Shown: positions 1-11,045, numbered from the stretch's first letter. The stretch: DNA of 64,000 bases from Piezodorus guildinii (GCA_023052935.1 JAJSOM010000008.1:1-64000), one strand, 5' to 3'. Translations and numbers: made by a program. The notes: generated by a model from the sequence alone, not told the origin.

Positions 1-1059
1 TACGGTCTACATCCTCGTTCACACAGAGCTTCCTGTATTCGACAAATCCCTACTAATATGCTTCTCCATTCATCTCTTCATTCATTATAATGGCTCTGTT
101 AAGCCATTCATATTCCAACACTAACACTAACACTCATAAACAAACACGTACACCAACCCACACACACGTAAATACTTATACAAATAGACTAATCTGTAAT
201 TCTACAATCCATCAATGGTATTATTCATAATGTTTCTAGGCCAATGACGTATTAGGAAGGGATTTGGCGAACTTCTTTGTACCCATTTTATATAGGCTAG
301 GTAAATAAAAATAAATTTATTCTATTCGATTCTAATAATATTTGTTTTTTAGATTATTGAGATCAAATGAACAAAATTTGGCAATAGTTGTTTTGTGTAG
401 ACCTCGAATTCTCTTTTGTTGCGGACTTGAAGCGATATTTTTAATTCCTAACAACCTGTAAACAGTCATCGTTAATTATTTTAAACAATCTAAGGCGACT
501 GAAAATGAAATGGTCAAAGGGCTTTATAACTGAAATTGGTCATTGAAGAACTAACTTTACCAGTCATTTTCGTGTCTTTATGGTCGTTGTGTGGTACCAA
601 TACAGTTTTGAATTCCTGTGACCAAAAAACATTTTTCGAACTGGTTCATGTCTTAACAGAGGAAAATTATATTAATTCAGTATTATTACCAATCAGTATT
701 TTCTAAAAGGTTTTTCTTTATGTGTTGAGTTGTCCATAAAGATTTTCGTAATTTTCAGGAATTTATAAGTAAGTTTTTGTATAATACATTTTTCTGTTCA
801 ACTTTATTTAATTATATTCTGATAATTAATTTCGTCTTGATGGATTTTTTTTTATATTACATATGCAAAAGAGTACTTCAATAAATATTGATATTTTTAA
901 AGCAAGAAAGTTAGAACAATCAAGTCTTTAAAACGTCGCAGTAGTATAAGTATAAAAAATGAAAATATGGTCTAGAGATATATTATAGTAATGACCAACA
1001 ATGTAAGAAATATTTATAATAGCATCATTTAATAACTATAGGCTAATCCATTTGAAATC
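1..1059. other. AT-rich sequence, no gene seen
   Basis: No reading frame of useful length, no splice-like exon and no recognised repeat was found on either strand. The stretch holds only short A/T runs and a CA-rich patch near 120-175. Confidence 0.6.
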
Positions 1060-1064
1060 GTTTG

Positions 1065-1328
1065 GGCGTTTGCATTTGTCTCTCTATTTTCCGGGTTCGA
1101 TCCGTGGTAGAACAATTATTTATATGTGTGACTCTAGGGTAGGGAGTATCTTATGAGCGGACCTAGTCTCCATAAACAACCGCAAAATCTAATTTAAAAG
1201 CCTGAAGGACGAACGTGATCTGTAACTAATCGCTTCCTTGCACGGCCGTTGGCCTACAAACAATACGAATCTCTCCCTATCTGTCCTGAACCCGACATCC
1301 ATCGTAGTTGAAGCGGTACAGGTTTTAA
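1065..1328 (+). repeat. tRNA-derived SINE, family S1, diverged copy
   Basis: A pol III B-box-like sequence GGTTCGATCC lies at 1093-1102. The 3' body (about 1205-1328) matches the S1 copies at 49627 and 60766: TTGCACGGCCGTTGGCCTA, then an AATACGAATCTCT block, then a GTACAGG end. The A box is badly worn, so this is an old copy and unlikely to be transcribed. The family assignment rests on the alignable 3' half. Confidence 0.75.
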
Positions 1329-1659
1329 TTTTTTCATTTTATTTTATATTTCTTTAATTATACTTATTTACTTAACCTCAAGAGCGCAAACATGCTGTAC
1401 TAGTTAATAAAATTAAAAATAATTTGTTTCTCAATAACGTAAATCTTTAATGTGAGACATTGTACCCATGGTGAAAGATTATTTGCTGACTGGCAAAAAA
1501 TGTATTATAAGCACCCAATCATCACCTTCTGAACATAAGTAAATAAGTGTAAGTTTAATATTATAGTATTTCTAAATACATTTTGTGCGTGCAAAACATG
1601 ACTTTCACTCACCTCCATTGTTAAAAAACTAATTAACTTTTTTCTTTAAATACTAATAG

Positions 1660-1964
1660 ATATGTATAGTCGACTGTAGAAACTATATAGCTGGAATAAT
1701 CAGGAATTAGTCATTTTTTGAAAATTTGTAATTTTGCCAACGTTTCGGCTCAAGCTTGTGAGCCATCATCATGGCATTACTTAGCCATGTCCAAGCATTA
1801 ACTGGACCAAGCAAAAACCAGTTTATGCTTAAACATGGCTCAGTAATGCCCTGATGATGGCTCACAAGCTTGAGCCGAAACGTTGGCAAAATTAAAAATT
1901 TTCAAAAAATGACTGATTCCTGATTATTCCACCTATAATAGTATCTACAGTCGACTATACATAT
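1660..1964. repeat. Foldback element 1: long near-perfect inverted repeat
   Basis: The left arm (1660-1805) and right arm (1818-1964) are reverse complements with a few mismatches, separated by about 12 bases. The outer ends read ATATGTATAGTCGACTGTAG and its complement. Each arm carries the block GCCAACGTTTCG...CATCATCA, or its complement CTGATGATGG...GAAACGTTGGC. This block is also in the foldback at 23919-24188, although the outer sequences differ. There is no coding potential. A transcript across it would form a hairpin of roughly 145 bp. Penelope-like elements, whose copies are often in inverted tandem and carry hammerhead motifs, are a possible source. Confidence 0.85.
1846..1889 (+). 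ncRNA. Hammerhead-ribozyme-like motif in foldback 1
   Basis: The order is stem I 5' strand TGCC (1847-1850), core CTGATGA (1851-1857), stem II GGCTC (1859-1863) with GAGCC (1872-1876), core GAAA (1877-1880), a self-complementary ACGT as a minimal stem III, T at the cleavage position, then stem I 3' strand GGCA (1885-1888). This is the order of a type I hammerhead with a short stem III that could pair only in a dimer, as described for Penelope-like elements. Departures are an unpaired T at 1858 between core and stem II, and T rather than the usual C at the cleavage site. The other arm, read on the minus strand, has an altered core (CATGATGA). Activity is not shown. Confidence 0.5.
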
Positions 1965-1977
1965 TCAATAAAAGGGG

Positions 1978-2256
1978 ATCACTTGTAGCTGGGTGGCTAG
2001 CGTAACAGCCTCCCATGCTAAAGGTCACGGGTTCAAACCCGCAGGTGGTCCTAGGATTTTGTAATGGGAGTAAAAAATCCTTAGCTACGCCGTCCTTCGG
2101 AGGGGACGTTAAAAGGTAGTCCCGAGCCTGTGCGATGTCAGGTACTCGTTAAAGATCCCTATCCTAATAAAACCTGGATAGGCAAAATTTAGGACTCCCA
2201 CTATAGCATCGTCCGATTAACCATAGTAGCATAAAGTGACGTTAAATAAATAAGTA
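1978..2256 (+). repeat. tRNA-derived SINE, family S2, near full length
   Basis: The tRNA-like head has an A-box-like TAGCTGGGTGGCTAGCG near 1986-2002 and a B box GGTTCAAACC at 2030-2039. The body contains a CCTTCGGAGGGGACGTTAAA block, and the 3' end reads CATAAAGTGACGTTAAATAA. The same body and end recur at 13385-13578 (-), 13763-13840 (+) and 57905-58100 (-). Not a tRNA gene: there is no acceptor stem pairing and the unrelated body is shared between copies. Confidence 0.8.
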
Positions 2257-3347
2257 AAACATACTCAATAAAACTAATAGATATGAAAAATGACTAAAGA
2301 ATTAGTTACATTGAGTTTCGATAAAAATATATAATTTATTAAATTATATACTATATAATTATCTACAAAAATCAGTCAATTTAGTCCGCTTTCCATTATC
2401 TTTTACAAAGTTGTGTACAAGATAAAGTTTATAAAATCTTTAGGTCTCTAACAGTATAGTAAACCTCTATTTTAAAATCTCGATTTGCGCTGGACTTTCG
2501 TTGGAAAGGAGAATACGTTCTTTAAAGTATATTATGTTGAGAATTCGTGTTTTTTTTATTTTTATTATTGTTTCATTTATTTGTAAATTGTTTCATTTAA
2601 TCACCCTGTAGAGATATATCTTCTTAAAGTATGTCATCGTAATCTGAATGCGACTTTGGACTCTAAGAGTTGGTTGTACACAGAGCACATTTTTTATTTA
2701 TCGACCTGCCCATTTGTATCAATGAAATTCAGACATTTAGGAATAAGCTTTATAGTTGTTTCACAGAGACAACCTCAGTTTCTCTCCCGAGTAAACAAAA
2801 AACATATGTTTTAATTATTAATGAAATATATATTGTGCTTAATTTAAATATATATTATTAAAATTAATTTAATTTTCAAATGTCACATTTGTATGCTTAT
2901 ATGATCAAGATATTCTTTTCTATTTCGCTTTACTACGATTTAAATATTAACTGTAAGATCATCATGATTTTGCTTGGTATTATTAAATGCTTTCCTGCAA
3001 AGCAATGTTTAAATAATATTTACAAATATCGGATTTCAGAGTCAAAAGAATAAGATATTGATTATATTAACTTTATATACAGTAATTAGTAAGTTCTAAG
3101 ACATAGTTTATCTACCATGTCTTTAATCAATCATTTGCAACTTACTTTAATTCAATTAAATACTGAAATAAAGTATTATGGATATTGATATTTTTGTGCC
3201 GAAATTACACCGATATCAATAGCGTTCACGGAAATCTAAATCGTTATCCTTTCTCTAAAATACAGGTATACGTAGAGCGCATGCGCCAGCCTAGAGCATG
3301 TTAGTGACGTTACTATGGTTACGAATCAAAGCTTTAAAAAGAAATTT
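2257..3347. other. AT-rich sequence, no gene seen
   Basis: No convincing coding frame. A short higher-GC patch near 3270-3320 contains the palindrome GCGCATGCGC, an NRF1-like site, but no exon or core-promoter match next to it supports a promoter call. Confidence 0.5.
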
Positions 3348-3360
3348 AAAAAACATTTTA

Positions 3361-3931
3361 TCACCATACAAGACTGAAACGACAAGAAACTGCCCGACGT
3401 TTTCGACTACTTCAACACTTACTGGACAAACGTTCCAACCTACCACTTAATTACAAAAGATTTATTTATATGACCATCATAAGACCGATATGGACTTACG
3501 GAATGGAGCTATGGAGCTCCACTAAACCATCGAATTCTTCTCGTATCCAATCCTAACAATCCAAAATCCTTCGTAAAATCCTTAACGCTCCTTACCTTGT
3601 CACGAATAAGCTCATCCATAAAGACCTTAATGTCCCATATGTTTCTGAATTAGCACGAACCAGGTATCAATCATTCCATGAAAAACTCCATTTCCACTCT
3701 AATCCACTAGTTTCTATTCTGTCATCCTCTTCCATTACTGACAATCCCCCGTGGCGTCTGAAAAGAAGATGGCCTCGCGATCTTCTAGTTTAAAATACTT
3801 GTAGAGTGCTGCCAATGGGTAGCGTCTCTACATGTAACTCATGTCAGTTTACTATGTCCATCACATTTACTTGTTGTATATAATAATACAGTTGTAAATA
3901 TCAATAAATATGTTTAAAAAAAAAACAAAAA
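3361..3931 (+). mobile_element. Jockey A: 3' end of a jockey-clade LINE
   Basis: Conceptual translation gives the C-terminus of a jockey-clade ORF2: a TRLKRQETARRFRLLQHLL-like start, then RPIWTYGMELW, NKLIHKDLNVPYV and RRWPRDLL segments, with a stop inside an SQ segment. A 3' UTR follows with AATAAATATG and an A-rich tail. The direct repeat AAAAAACATTTT lies at about 3348-3359 and again at the end of the tail near 3933-3944, which fits a target-site duplication. The copy is 5'-truncated: the RT catalytic core and endonuclease are absent. It is a dead fragment. Confidence 0.85.
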
Positions 3932-4167
3932 AAAAAAACATTTTTTATTCTCTCCTTTACTTGGATATAGAATTCGTTCAACATACACATTTACGTTTAT
4001 TTGTCGTCGTCGATATTAATATTAATATCAATTCTAAGAGCGTAATACTGTTATTTTTTTTCAAATCTACAATATTAATTGTAGTTTAGAAGAAGAAAAT
4101 TTAAAATATTGGAATTTAAACACTGTCCAACTATTTCAATTAGAAAGAAATCTACATGCTATGAAGC

Positions 4168-4455
4168 GTATTATATTTTGCATCAGTTAATGAATCACAC
4201 AATTATGTAAACTGATGTAACTTTAATAATAATCAAAATAGGAACATAGCATTCATACTTATATAATATACTATAAATTTGTCATAACATCTTGGAACGG
4301 AGTCTGGTTCTAGAATTGGGGTGTACTTATACGAAGGGATAGTAAAGGGGGTAAGCGAAGGCGGCTGAGACCATACGAAGGAATAGGTATTGTGGAGCGA
4401 ATGGTATCACATAGTACCCATAATGTCCAATTACTTTTTTTAGGTAAGCACTTAG
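4168..4455 (+). repeat. Family Y repeat, copy 1
   Basis: Aligns in the same orientation with 42190-42445. Shared blocks include AACATCTTGGAA, GGGATAG..A, AATGGTATCA and an AATGTCCAA...CTTTT end. Function and class are unknown. No coding frame and no clear termini were found. Confidence 0.55.
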
Positions 4456-4821
4456 ATCCTATACCCAGGTAAGTGCCCAGGTATCTTAGGCAAAAAGCAC
4501 TTCAAGCGTATCGGACGTAGGCAAAGTTAGGGAGCGGAATCCTATGTAATTATGGGAAATATTAATAGTAATTATTGACAATTACTATACTATACTCTAT
4601 TGTATAGTCTATCTAATTACATGACTATCAATATAGAGTTAGTTGATCAAAATCGTTTGAGCAGTATTTGAGAAAGTCTTAAAAAGGTGAAAAATACAAG
4701 GTATACACTGGCACTTCTGATTCATCGATTTTGATGAAAAAGTGCTGTAAAATCTTAAATATTAAATTACATTTTCGTACTTTTCGTTTTGTGCTAGGCT
4801 TACTACAGATAATATTAGCGA

Positions 4822-4944
4822 TACTTGGGCTCAGGGGATCCTAAAACGTGTATTTCTGGTGAAAACTCGAATTCTATAATTTTGACGATCGGAATACTTT
4901 CCCTTACTATATATTTCATATAAAAGTGAGTGAAAGTAAAATAA
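4822..4944 (-). repeat. Family X fragment (5' end), minus strand
   Basis: On the minus strand this begins TTTACTTTCACTCACTTTTA and continues with the family X blocks GGGAAAGTATT, a CGATCGT...AATT stretch and AAATACACGTTTTAGGATCC. Only the first ~120 bases of the element are present. Confidence 0.75.
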
Positions 4945-5336
4945 ATTTACAAGCATAGGCCAAATAAGAGCATTCCTAAAAATCGATTGAATGAATAATA
5001 AATTGAGGCCTGGGCAAATAAAAGGAAAACAATTTGAAAACAAACAAAAAAAAATTACAATCAAAGGGCTTTGTCATGGAAGTTTTTTTTCAAACAAGTC
5101 GGGAATGTCATGGGCTCCCGGAATAGGCCATTTACCCGAAGAGAGCTTTTGTATTTCACATGTATTTCTTTAAACGGCTTATGCGACATATTCGGCCAGT
5201 CCCTCCAATGAGTTTTTGTGTTTGCTTTTTGACCTTTTTTATACCCTCTTTTCTTTCAGGCTCATATTAGCTTTTTTATTGTATCTTTTTTTAAATTTTT
5301 AATATATTATTCGGGAATATAAACCGCCACACAGTT

Positions 5337-5438
5337 GGGAAAAAATCACGATTTAGTGGCTAAAATTCATAACTCTTGATCCCATCAAGTTAAATTAAAA
5401 ATTAATTTTTCATTTATGAGTAGACAATGTCTTTTACA
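5337..5438 (+). repeat. Left arm of an inverted repeat bracketing the LINE at 5690-8326
   Basis: Contains AAAATCACGATTTAGTG, AACTCTTGAT and ATTTATGAGTA in order. The same blocks occur in inverse orientation at 8916-9022. The arms are imperfect, with several mismatches and small gaps. They may be the ends of an older DNA element into which the LINE inserted. Confidence 0.55.
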
Positions 5439-5747
5439 GCTCAACTTGAGCTGTAGCCGCCGTTGTGTTTAGATCGGCTCTGTGATAATGTGAATTTAAA
5501 AGTGGTTAAAGTAGAGTAACTGCTTAGATTTTTTGAACAATTAAGAACATTGGTGTATAGTATAATTATACCAAGTTTAAAGAAAATTGGCCGAACTGGG
5601 ATTGAAATATCATAAGGTAAATTAAATAATATATATTTAACTGCTGCTCCTTATCTATAATCCTAATACTGCCCCACCACTTCTCTTGCTCAGTTAGTAT
5701 ACATTCCTTTCAAGGGCAACAGCTGTCATCAATTTGTAAATATTACG

Positions 5748-6430
5748 ATGGATATACAGAAAATTAACGAAATCTTGGAAAAACTCGATAAACTCAATAT
5801 AATTGAGGAGAAAATAGACAGAAACAATGAAACCGTTAGCAGGGAAATAGATACTCTGAAATCTAAAGTTAATAAACTAGAAAATAATTTAAACACGGAA
5901 AGAAAATATAACCTCCAATTTTTTAATCTAAAGGCTCGTAACAATTATGAAAAAAAGAATGAAATTTTGTATATACTTTATTTTTTAAACAGTGAAATCC
6001 GAAAATATGATATAGTAAACATTTATACAATAGCCAGAACAAATATCACAGTAGTCAAGTTTTCTTCAATTTATTTGATAAAAGATATTCTTAGGGCGAA
6101 GAAAAATCTTGTTAAAATTGAAGATTATAGAAATATTACTATTAAAGAAGATTTTTCTAAAGAAATCAGGCAGATAAGGGCGAAACTATTTCCGTTTCTT
6201 CTTGAAAAAAAAAAGAAAAAAGGTTCAAAGCTATAATTAGGAGAGACAAATTACTTGTTAATGGAAAGCTATATTCTTTAGAAGACCTAATTGCGGAAAA
6301 GGAAACAATGGGGAAGAAACGAGGCAGGGAAGAAAATTCTCCAAATGAACGTGGAACAAGAAAAAGGGAAATGAGTATTAGAGCTCCAAGAACGTGTAGT
6401 TTAGATAGGTTTTTAACAACGAAAAAATAA
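5748..6430 (+). pseudogene. LINE ORF1 (L1-ORF1-like), frame broken near its 3' end
   Basis: Starts at ATG 5748 and is open for 162 codons. The N-terminal ~55 residues are heptad-like and rich in I, L, K, E and N, as in the coiled coil of L1-type ORF1 proteins. A nucleic-acid-binding-type middle follows, then an IKEDFSKEIRQIRAKLFP segment typical of the ORF1 C-terminal domain. The frame breaks in an A-rich run at about 6208-6222. The family-typical continuation (RRDKLLVNGKLYSLEDLI) and a basic tail follow in another frame to a stop at about 6430. The role in such elements is RNA binding and particle formation. It lies about 240 bases upstream of the endonuclease frame, the usual LINE order. 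It is pseudogenic unless the break is a sequencing error in the A run. Confidence 0.7.
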
Positions 6431-6654
6431 AAAGAGGCCAAAAATCACCGAGAAAAAACCAAAATCAACAAAAGGACTTGTCACACCCACAAGTTGTGAG
6501 CTCAAAATATGATTCTGATACTGCGAGTAATAGTAAGAAAAACTCCATAGAAGAAAAAAAATCAGATACACCAGAAGCCGAAATCATCAATAGTACGAAT
6601 AAAAATAAATTTTCTAAACAAAATAGTTCTCAGTAGCAATCACAACGGGCAAAA

Positions 6655-8330
6655 AAAAATATTCTACTTAGGAACCCTAAACACCAGGACTCTCAAAACG
6701 GAAGAAAGATTGATAGAACTTGAAGAAGCTCTAAAGGAAATAAATTGGCACCTCATAGGACTTTCGGAAATAAGAAGAAATTATGAAACCATTGCTGAAA
6801 CTAAGGAGGGAAATATATTAATGCACTCTGGGGCATCTAACAGTAACTATGGGACAGGTTTTATTTTAAATAAAAAAAACAAACAAAATATTACAGAATT
6901 CAAACCTATTTCTCCAAGAATGACTAAATTGGTATTAAAAGTGGGATGCATAAACATTACCTTCCTTCAAGTACACGCACCACCTACAGCATCTACAACT
7001 GAAGAAATAGAGGAGTTCTATGATAGTTTAGAACCTATTCTCCAAGAAGATAGTAATAATAAAGTTTTGCTTGGCGATTTTAATTCTAAAGTAGGAATGA
7101 AAGAAGCAGGAGACTATTCAGTGATGGGAGAATATGGAATCGGAAAAAGAAATGAAAGAGGCTCAAAATTAGTTGAATTTGCTGTTAAGCATCAACTCAG
7201 GATACTTAATACATTTTACAAAGCTAGTGCGGAGAAAAAATGGACCTGGAAAGCTCCTAAACAAGGAAAACACGAAATTGATTTCATTCTGGCAAAACCG
7301 AACGCAGGCATGAATTTTGTATATCCTAAGTCAGAAGTGAAGTTTGATTCTGATCACCGCCTTGTGATGGGACAAATGAAAATACGTAGGAGAAGATTTT
7401 TTGCAGGCACCAGGATAACTCTCACGAGGGCTGTTTCGGAAAAATATCCAGAAAATCTTCTTAGTAAAAAGGAGGGAATGAATTTCGGCAAAGAAGACTC
7501 TATTGAAAACTTATACTCCAATTTACTGAAATGTATAAGGGATGCATGTGTGCAGGGAATAAAAACAGATAAAACAAGGGATAAACGAAGCAAAAAACTA
7601 TCTGAAGAAACTCGAAAACTTATACATGAAAGGGAAAGACTAAATAGAATTGTCGATAAAACATTGGAGCAAAAAGAACAGCATGCAGAGGTTCGCAAAC
7701 TAGTGAGGCAAAAGATTGCTATAGATCTTCAACTCTATAATGAAAAAATAATATATGATAGTTTATTAAGTACAGGTTCCATAAAAGAAATTAAGCGCCA
7801 TACTGGTTCTTTCAATAAATAACTAATAAAAAAGATCAATTAAACAAAGGGAGTCTGTATAACAAACCGGCAAGAAATAGTACAAGAGATAACGAAATAT
7901 TATAGAAACTTATATAAAGACAATACTAAAACCAAAACATATCGTCTTGGAATAGTAAAGGAAAATTACGAGAACCTAAGCATTCTAGATGAAGAGGTAG
8001 AAAAGGCTATTGAAGGTTTGAAAAAGAAAAAAGCAGCAGGCAGTGACGGTATACCAAACAAGCTTATTATTGAAGGTAAAGAAGCTTTGATAAAACCACT
8101 TAGTATCATCTTCGATAAAATAATTAATGAAAAGGTAGTCCCTAGCGAGTGGAAAGTAAGCAAGATAATAGTAATACATAAAAAAGGAAAAAAGGATAGC
8201 TTGGAGAATTTTCGCCCGATTTCATTAACTCAAAGTATCTACAAACTATTTTGTAATATTTTGAGAAATAGAATAATAAAAACTATTTATCAAGATCACG
8301 ATATAGAACAAGTCTTTTATTATATAATGT
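6655..8330 (+). pseudogene. LINE ORF2: APE endonuclease plus truncated reverse transcriptase
   Basis: The endonuclease frame is open from about 6655 (GTLNTRTL motif) to 7822. It shows an IGLSEIRRN segment, a catalytic-type LLGDFNSKVG near 7067-7096, NERGSKLVEF, a KWTWKAPKQGKHEIDFIL substrate-loop region, and FDSDHRLV, the Asp-His pair expected near the end of APE domains. Stops and frame changes between 7822 and 7960 separate it from the RT, which resumes as QEIVQEITKYYRNLYKD, then KKKAAGSDGIPNKLI, VPSEWKVSKIIVIHKKGKK and ENFRPISL. The RT stops after about 100 residues, before the palm catalytic motifs, where the MITE at 8327 begins. The general layout resembles RTE-like or L1-like insect LINEs. 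The exact clade cannot be fixed without the palm domain. Not functional. Confidence 0.8.
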
Positions 8331-8915
8331 GAAAAAAACTCTTGTTACAATTTTTAAATTTCACAAATAATAATTTTATAATTTTTTTTTTTATATTTGA
8401 TCAATTTATTCTATATAGCATTCAAATTGACAGAAATAATCGATTATCCGCTTCTATAGAGTTTTCTGCATTTATAATTGCCTTACTTAGGAATTTAAGA
8501 AGTATACTATAAGGACTTATTGTTTAAATGCGAAAAATCGACAAATTTAACTTTCAGAAACTTTGAAATATCTGTAAAAAATTTTAACACATAAAAATAT
8601 TCAATTATTAGCTAGAAAAAAATTAATAAAGTTTATTGGAAACATTCGGCTTTAGGTTTTCTCTAATGATGTACGTGGTTAATGATACTAAAATACCATG
8701 ATATAATTTGATCTATCAAAATGTGAACAGTGTTTGAGTAAGGCATTCATAAACGCAGAAACCTCTATTGAAGCGGATAATAGGTCATTCCTTTCCATTT
8801 GAATGCTCCTGTATAGAACAAATTGATCAAATACAAAAAAAAATATATGAAATCAGTAAATTTCAAAAATAATTAAAAATATTAAAACATATATTGAAAG
8901 TAATTTTTTTCACAT
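8327..8915. mobile_element. MITE-like element with long imperfect terminal inverted repeats
   Basis: The ends are ATGTGAAAAAAA and TTTTTTTCACAT. The inverted similarity runs about 200 bases inward on both sides, including TTTGATCAATTTNTTCTATA, GCATTCAAAT and TTATCCGCTTC. There is no coding frame. It interrupts the LINE RT at 8326 but is not followed by the rest of the RT, so the insertion came with, or was followed by, loss of the LINE 3' part. No unambiguous target-site duplication was found. Confidence 0.65.
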
Positions 8916-9022
8916 TCATTGATAAAGGACATACTCATAAATAAAAAAAATAATTTTTAATTTGTCTTGATTAGATCAAGAGTTGTACAATTTTTATCAC
9001 TAAATCGTGATTATTATAATGT
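8916..9022 (-). repeat. Right arm of the inverted repeat bracketing the LINE
   Basis: The reverse complement matches 5337-5438 (ATCACGATTTAGTG, CAACTCTTGATC, ATTTATGAGTA). It abuts the MITE end directly. Confidence 0.55.
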
Positions 9023-9194
9023 TATAAGGTTACGTTAAAACAGCTGATGTGCTTTTATAAATTTTAGAGATATGCTTTAATAAAACTACGTGCTGTATCT
9101 TACTGCTTGGCTGACGAATATTTCATTTTTTGCTGATATAATAAGAAGAAGAATTTGTAGATCTATAACACACGAAGGGTCTGTGGTCTCGGAG

Positions 9195-9418
9195 AACTTA
9201 TAGATATTTGTACTGTTTCACGGGCAACGGAACTGCAAGGAGGTGAAGGTTTTTTCGCCGCCAGGTTTTTCTATAATTTTGGGTAGCCACTTTATAGAGG
9301 CGGAGGTACCCAGGAGGATCTTCATAACCCAGGATCGCTCCACGGCTGAGGTAAAAGAATAAATAATTTTGAAAGCCGGAATTCGAACCTGGTACCCAGA
9401 GAACAGTAGCCTAATGCT
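9195..9418 (-). repeat. tRNA-derived SINE, family S1, minus strand
   Basis: On the minus strand: a worn head with B-box-like GGTTCGAATTCC, then TTATTTATTC, TGGAGCGATCCTGGGTTATG, ATCCTCCTGGGTACC, GCCTCTATAAAGTGG and a TTGCAGTTCCGTTGCCC end. The order matches the S1 copy at 49627. The A box is poorly preserved. Confidence 0.75.
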
Positions 9419-9783
9419 CACTAATAAGAATAATAAATTATTTATTTATTCTGGAACAAGTCCCCTTAATAATATTACAAATAATATAAAAAGGACTTTA
9501 ATGTATTTAGTGTCTTTAGAGTACAAAAAAAATAAATAATAAAAATAATTACACAAAAATGAATGAATGATATAAAAAAGAAAAATTGATTATAATTTTT
9601 CTTTGGAAAGCTTAAAAAATCAAAACGAAAATTTAAGAAATTACCACAAACTTAAGTTATTGTTTGTATAGTAATTTCTTTTTGTGTCTTATTTAGATAG
9701 AAATGTTTGTTTTATTGGAAAATTAGTATAATTCGGCGATCATATAGAACGAATGATTTGTGTAGTACTTGGTTTTTTTTACT
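9419..9783. other. AT-rich sequence, no gene seen
   Basis: Only A/T-rich simple sequence and no open frame. Confidence 0.6.
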
Positions 9784-10640
9784 TATGGGTCGATCTATTT
9801 GAAACCTTCCAATTTTCATTATTTTGCCGTTCGACATTTTTGATTTTCGTAATTTTTCGAATAGTTATTCTTTATCCATTCTTGAATATAAAACGATAAA
9901 TTAATTTTAAAAAAGGGCCAATACTTTAAGTATTGTAACCGTTTAAAGTCTGGGGCGAAAAACATGTGATGGGAAAACCTTTCTAATTCCTGTAATTATT
10001 TAGATATAATATCAAAACAAAAACTAACACTAAGATAAAGGTATGCTTTTTTGTTGTTTTTTCCTCACAACTACTCATTTCATAAATAATGAAGAATGTT
10101 GTTTGTAAATTTATCGATTTCTTAAACATTTTTCTTCACTACATAGGTAAACTTGTTTTTTTGTTTGTTTTTTTTGTTCACCCCTTTCTCGCACTTGAAG
10201 GCTTTACGGGGGTTTCTCGGGCCCGGGGGGCGAGGGCGGGGGATAGGTGCTGAGATAAAAGCCCCCCACAATCCGAGACTCGAACTTGTGATTATTTTGT
10301 TTCAAGATTTTGGTTCCCTATTGCTAGGCAACGCGTGTTGACAGCAACCTACTCAGCTATCCTGCTCCTCTACTTAGGTAAACAAAAATAAAAAGAATTT
10401 CCTTATCTTATTGTAATTTGTCGTTTTGATATGATATCTAAGAAATTATAGGAATTAGAAAGGTTTTCCCATCTCATATCTTCGCCCGTGATGCTGACTT
10501 GAAACGGTTGCAACACTAAAATTATAGGCCAGAATTTGTTTTTATTTATGGTTTTATACTCAAGAAAGGATAACTAGTCAAAAATAACGAAAAACAAAAA
10601 TGTCAAGCGGCAAGGTCTTGACGATATCGAATAGATTGAT
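9784..10640. repeat. Family Z: element with ~255 bp inverted arms, holding an S3 SINE
   Basis: The left arm (9784-10042) and right arm (10386-10640) are inverted copies at roughly three-quarters identity by eye. Shared blocks are GACATTTTTG, GGGAAAACCTTTCTAATTCC and TTAGATAT.ATATCAAAAC. A third, single arm is at 23025-23275. No transposase frame is present, so this is a non-autonomous long-TIR or foldback element. The spacer is mostly the GC-rich S3 SINE. Confidence 0.7.
10185..10376 (-). repeat. tRNA-derived SINE, family S3, minus strand
   Basis: On the minus strand a tRNA-like head reads GGAGCAGGATAGCTGAGTAG (A-box region), and a B box AGTTCGAGTCT lies about 65 bases on. A very GC-rich tail follows, with C and G runs, at about 10190-10260. 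The base composition contrasts sharply with the AT-rich flanks. Only one copy is seen in this window, so the family call rests on the pol III boxes. Confidence 0.6.
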
Positions 10641-10642
10641 CC

Positions 10643-10648
<6 letters not shown>

Positions 10649-10701
<53 letters not shown>

Positions 10702-10707
10702 TTTTTT
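10649..10707. repeat. (TA)n followed by poly-T
   Basis: About 36 bases of alternating TA and then about 23 T, sitting directly at the outer end of the right Z arm. Confidence 0.95.
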
Positions 10708-10844
10708 GTAAAGCAATATTAATATTTTTACTTTAGATCAAGTATGAAAATCATATCGTAGATTTCGATATTAAAAAAAAAAAACCTTAACTAACTATTG
10801 TAGCAATAATCGATCACATCGTAGTTTTTTTTTTTTTTTTCAGG

Positions 10845-11045
10845 AGAGTCAAGAAGCATTTAGAAGTGGAGCAAGACCCCAAGGTCAGCTGGCCTAAAAT
10901 AGCGGCTACTCAAGTACAGAATTTAAGTGCGGGGACTTTCAAAGATCGTTTATTTGTCTTCTTTCTATTTCCTTTTTTATTAACGTTTCTCTTTTCTATT
11001 TCTTCTTCTTCTCTTTTTTTTTTTTTCCTCCAAGCCCTTAAGTGA
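10845..11045 (+). other. Open frame after a splice-acceptor-like poly-T CAG, identity unknown
   Basis: A run of 16 or more T ends in CAG at 10843, as in a 3' splice site. A 66-codon frame then runs to TGA at 11043. The first ~35 residues look protein-like (RVKKHLEVEQDPKV, then SWPKIAATQVQN). The rest is low-complexity F/S from T-rich DNA, which argues against a real exon through to the stop. It could equally be the end of the LINE-K coding region. Not recognised. Confidence 0.2.

Noticed and set aside
3268..3285. NRF1-like palindrome GCGCATGCGC as promoter
   Set aside because: No initiator, Motif 1, exon or splice site nearby supports transcription.
10153..10341. 62-codon frame in a GC-rich patch
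   Set aside because: It lies across the GC-rich tail of an S3 SINE on the other strand, and the composition explains the open frame.
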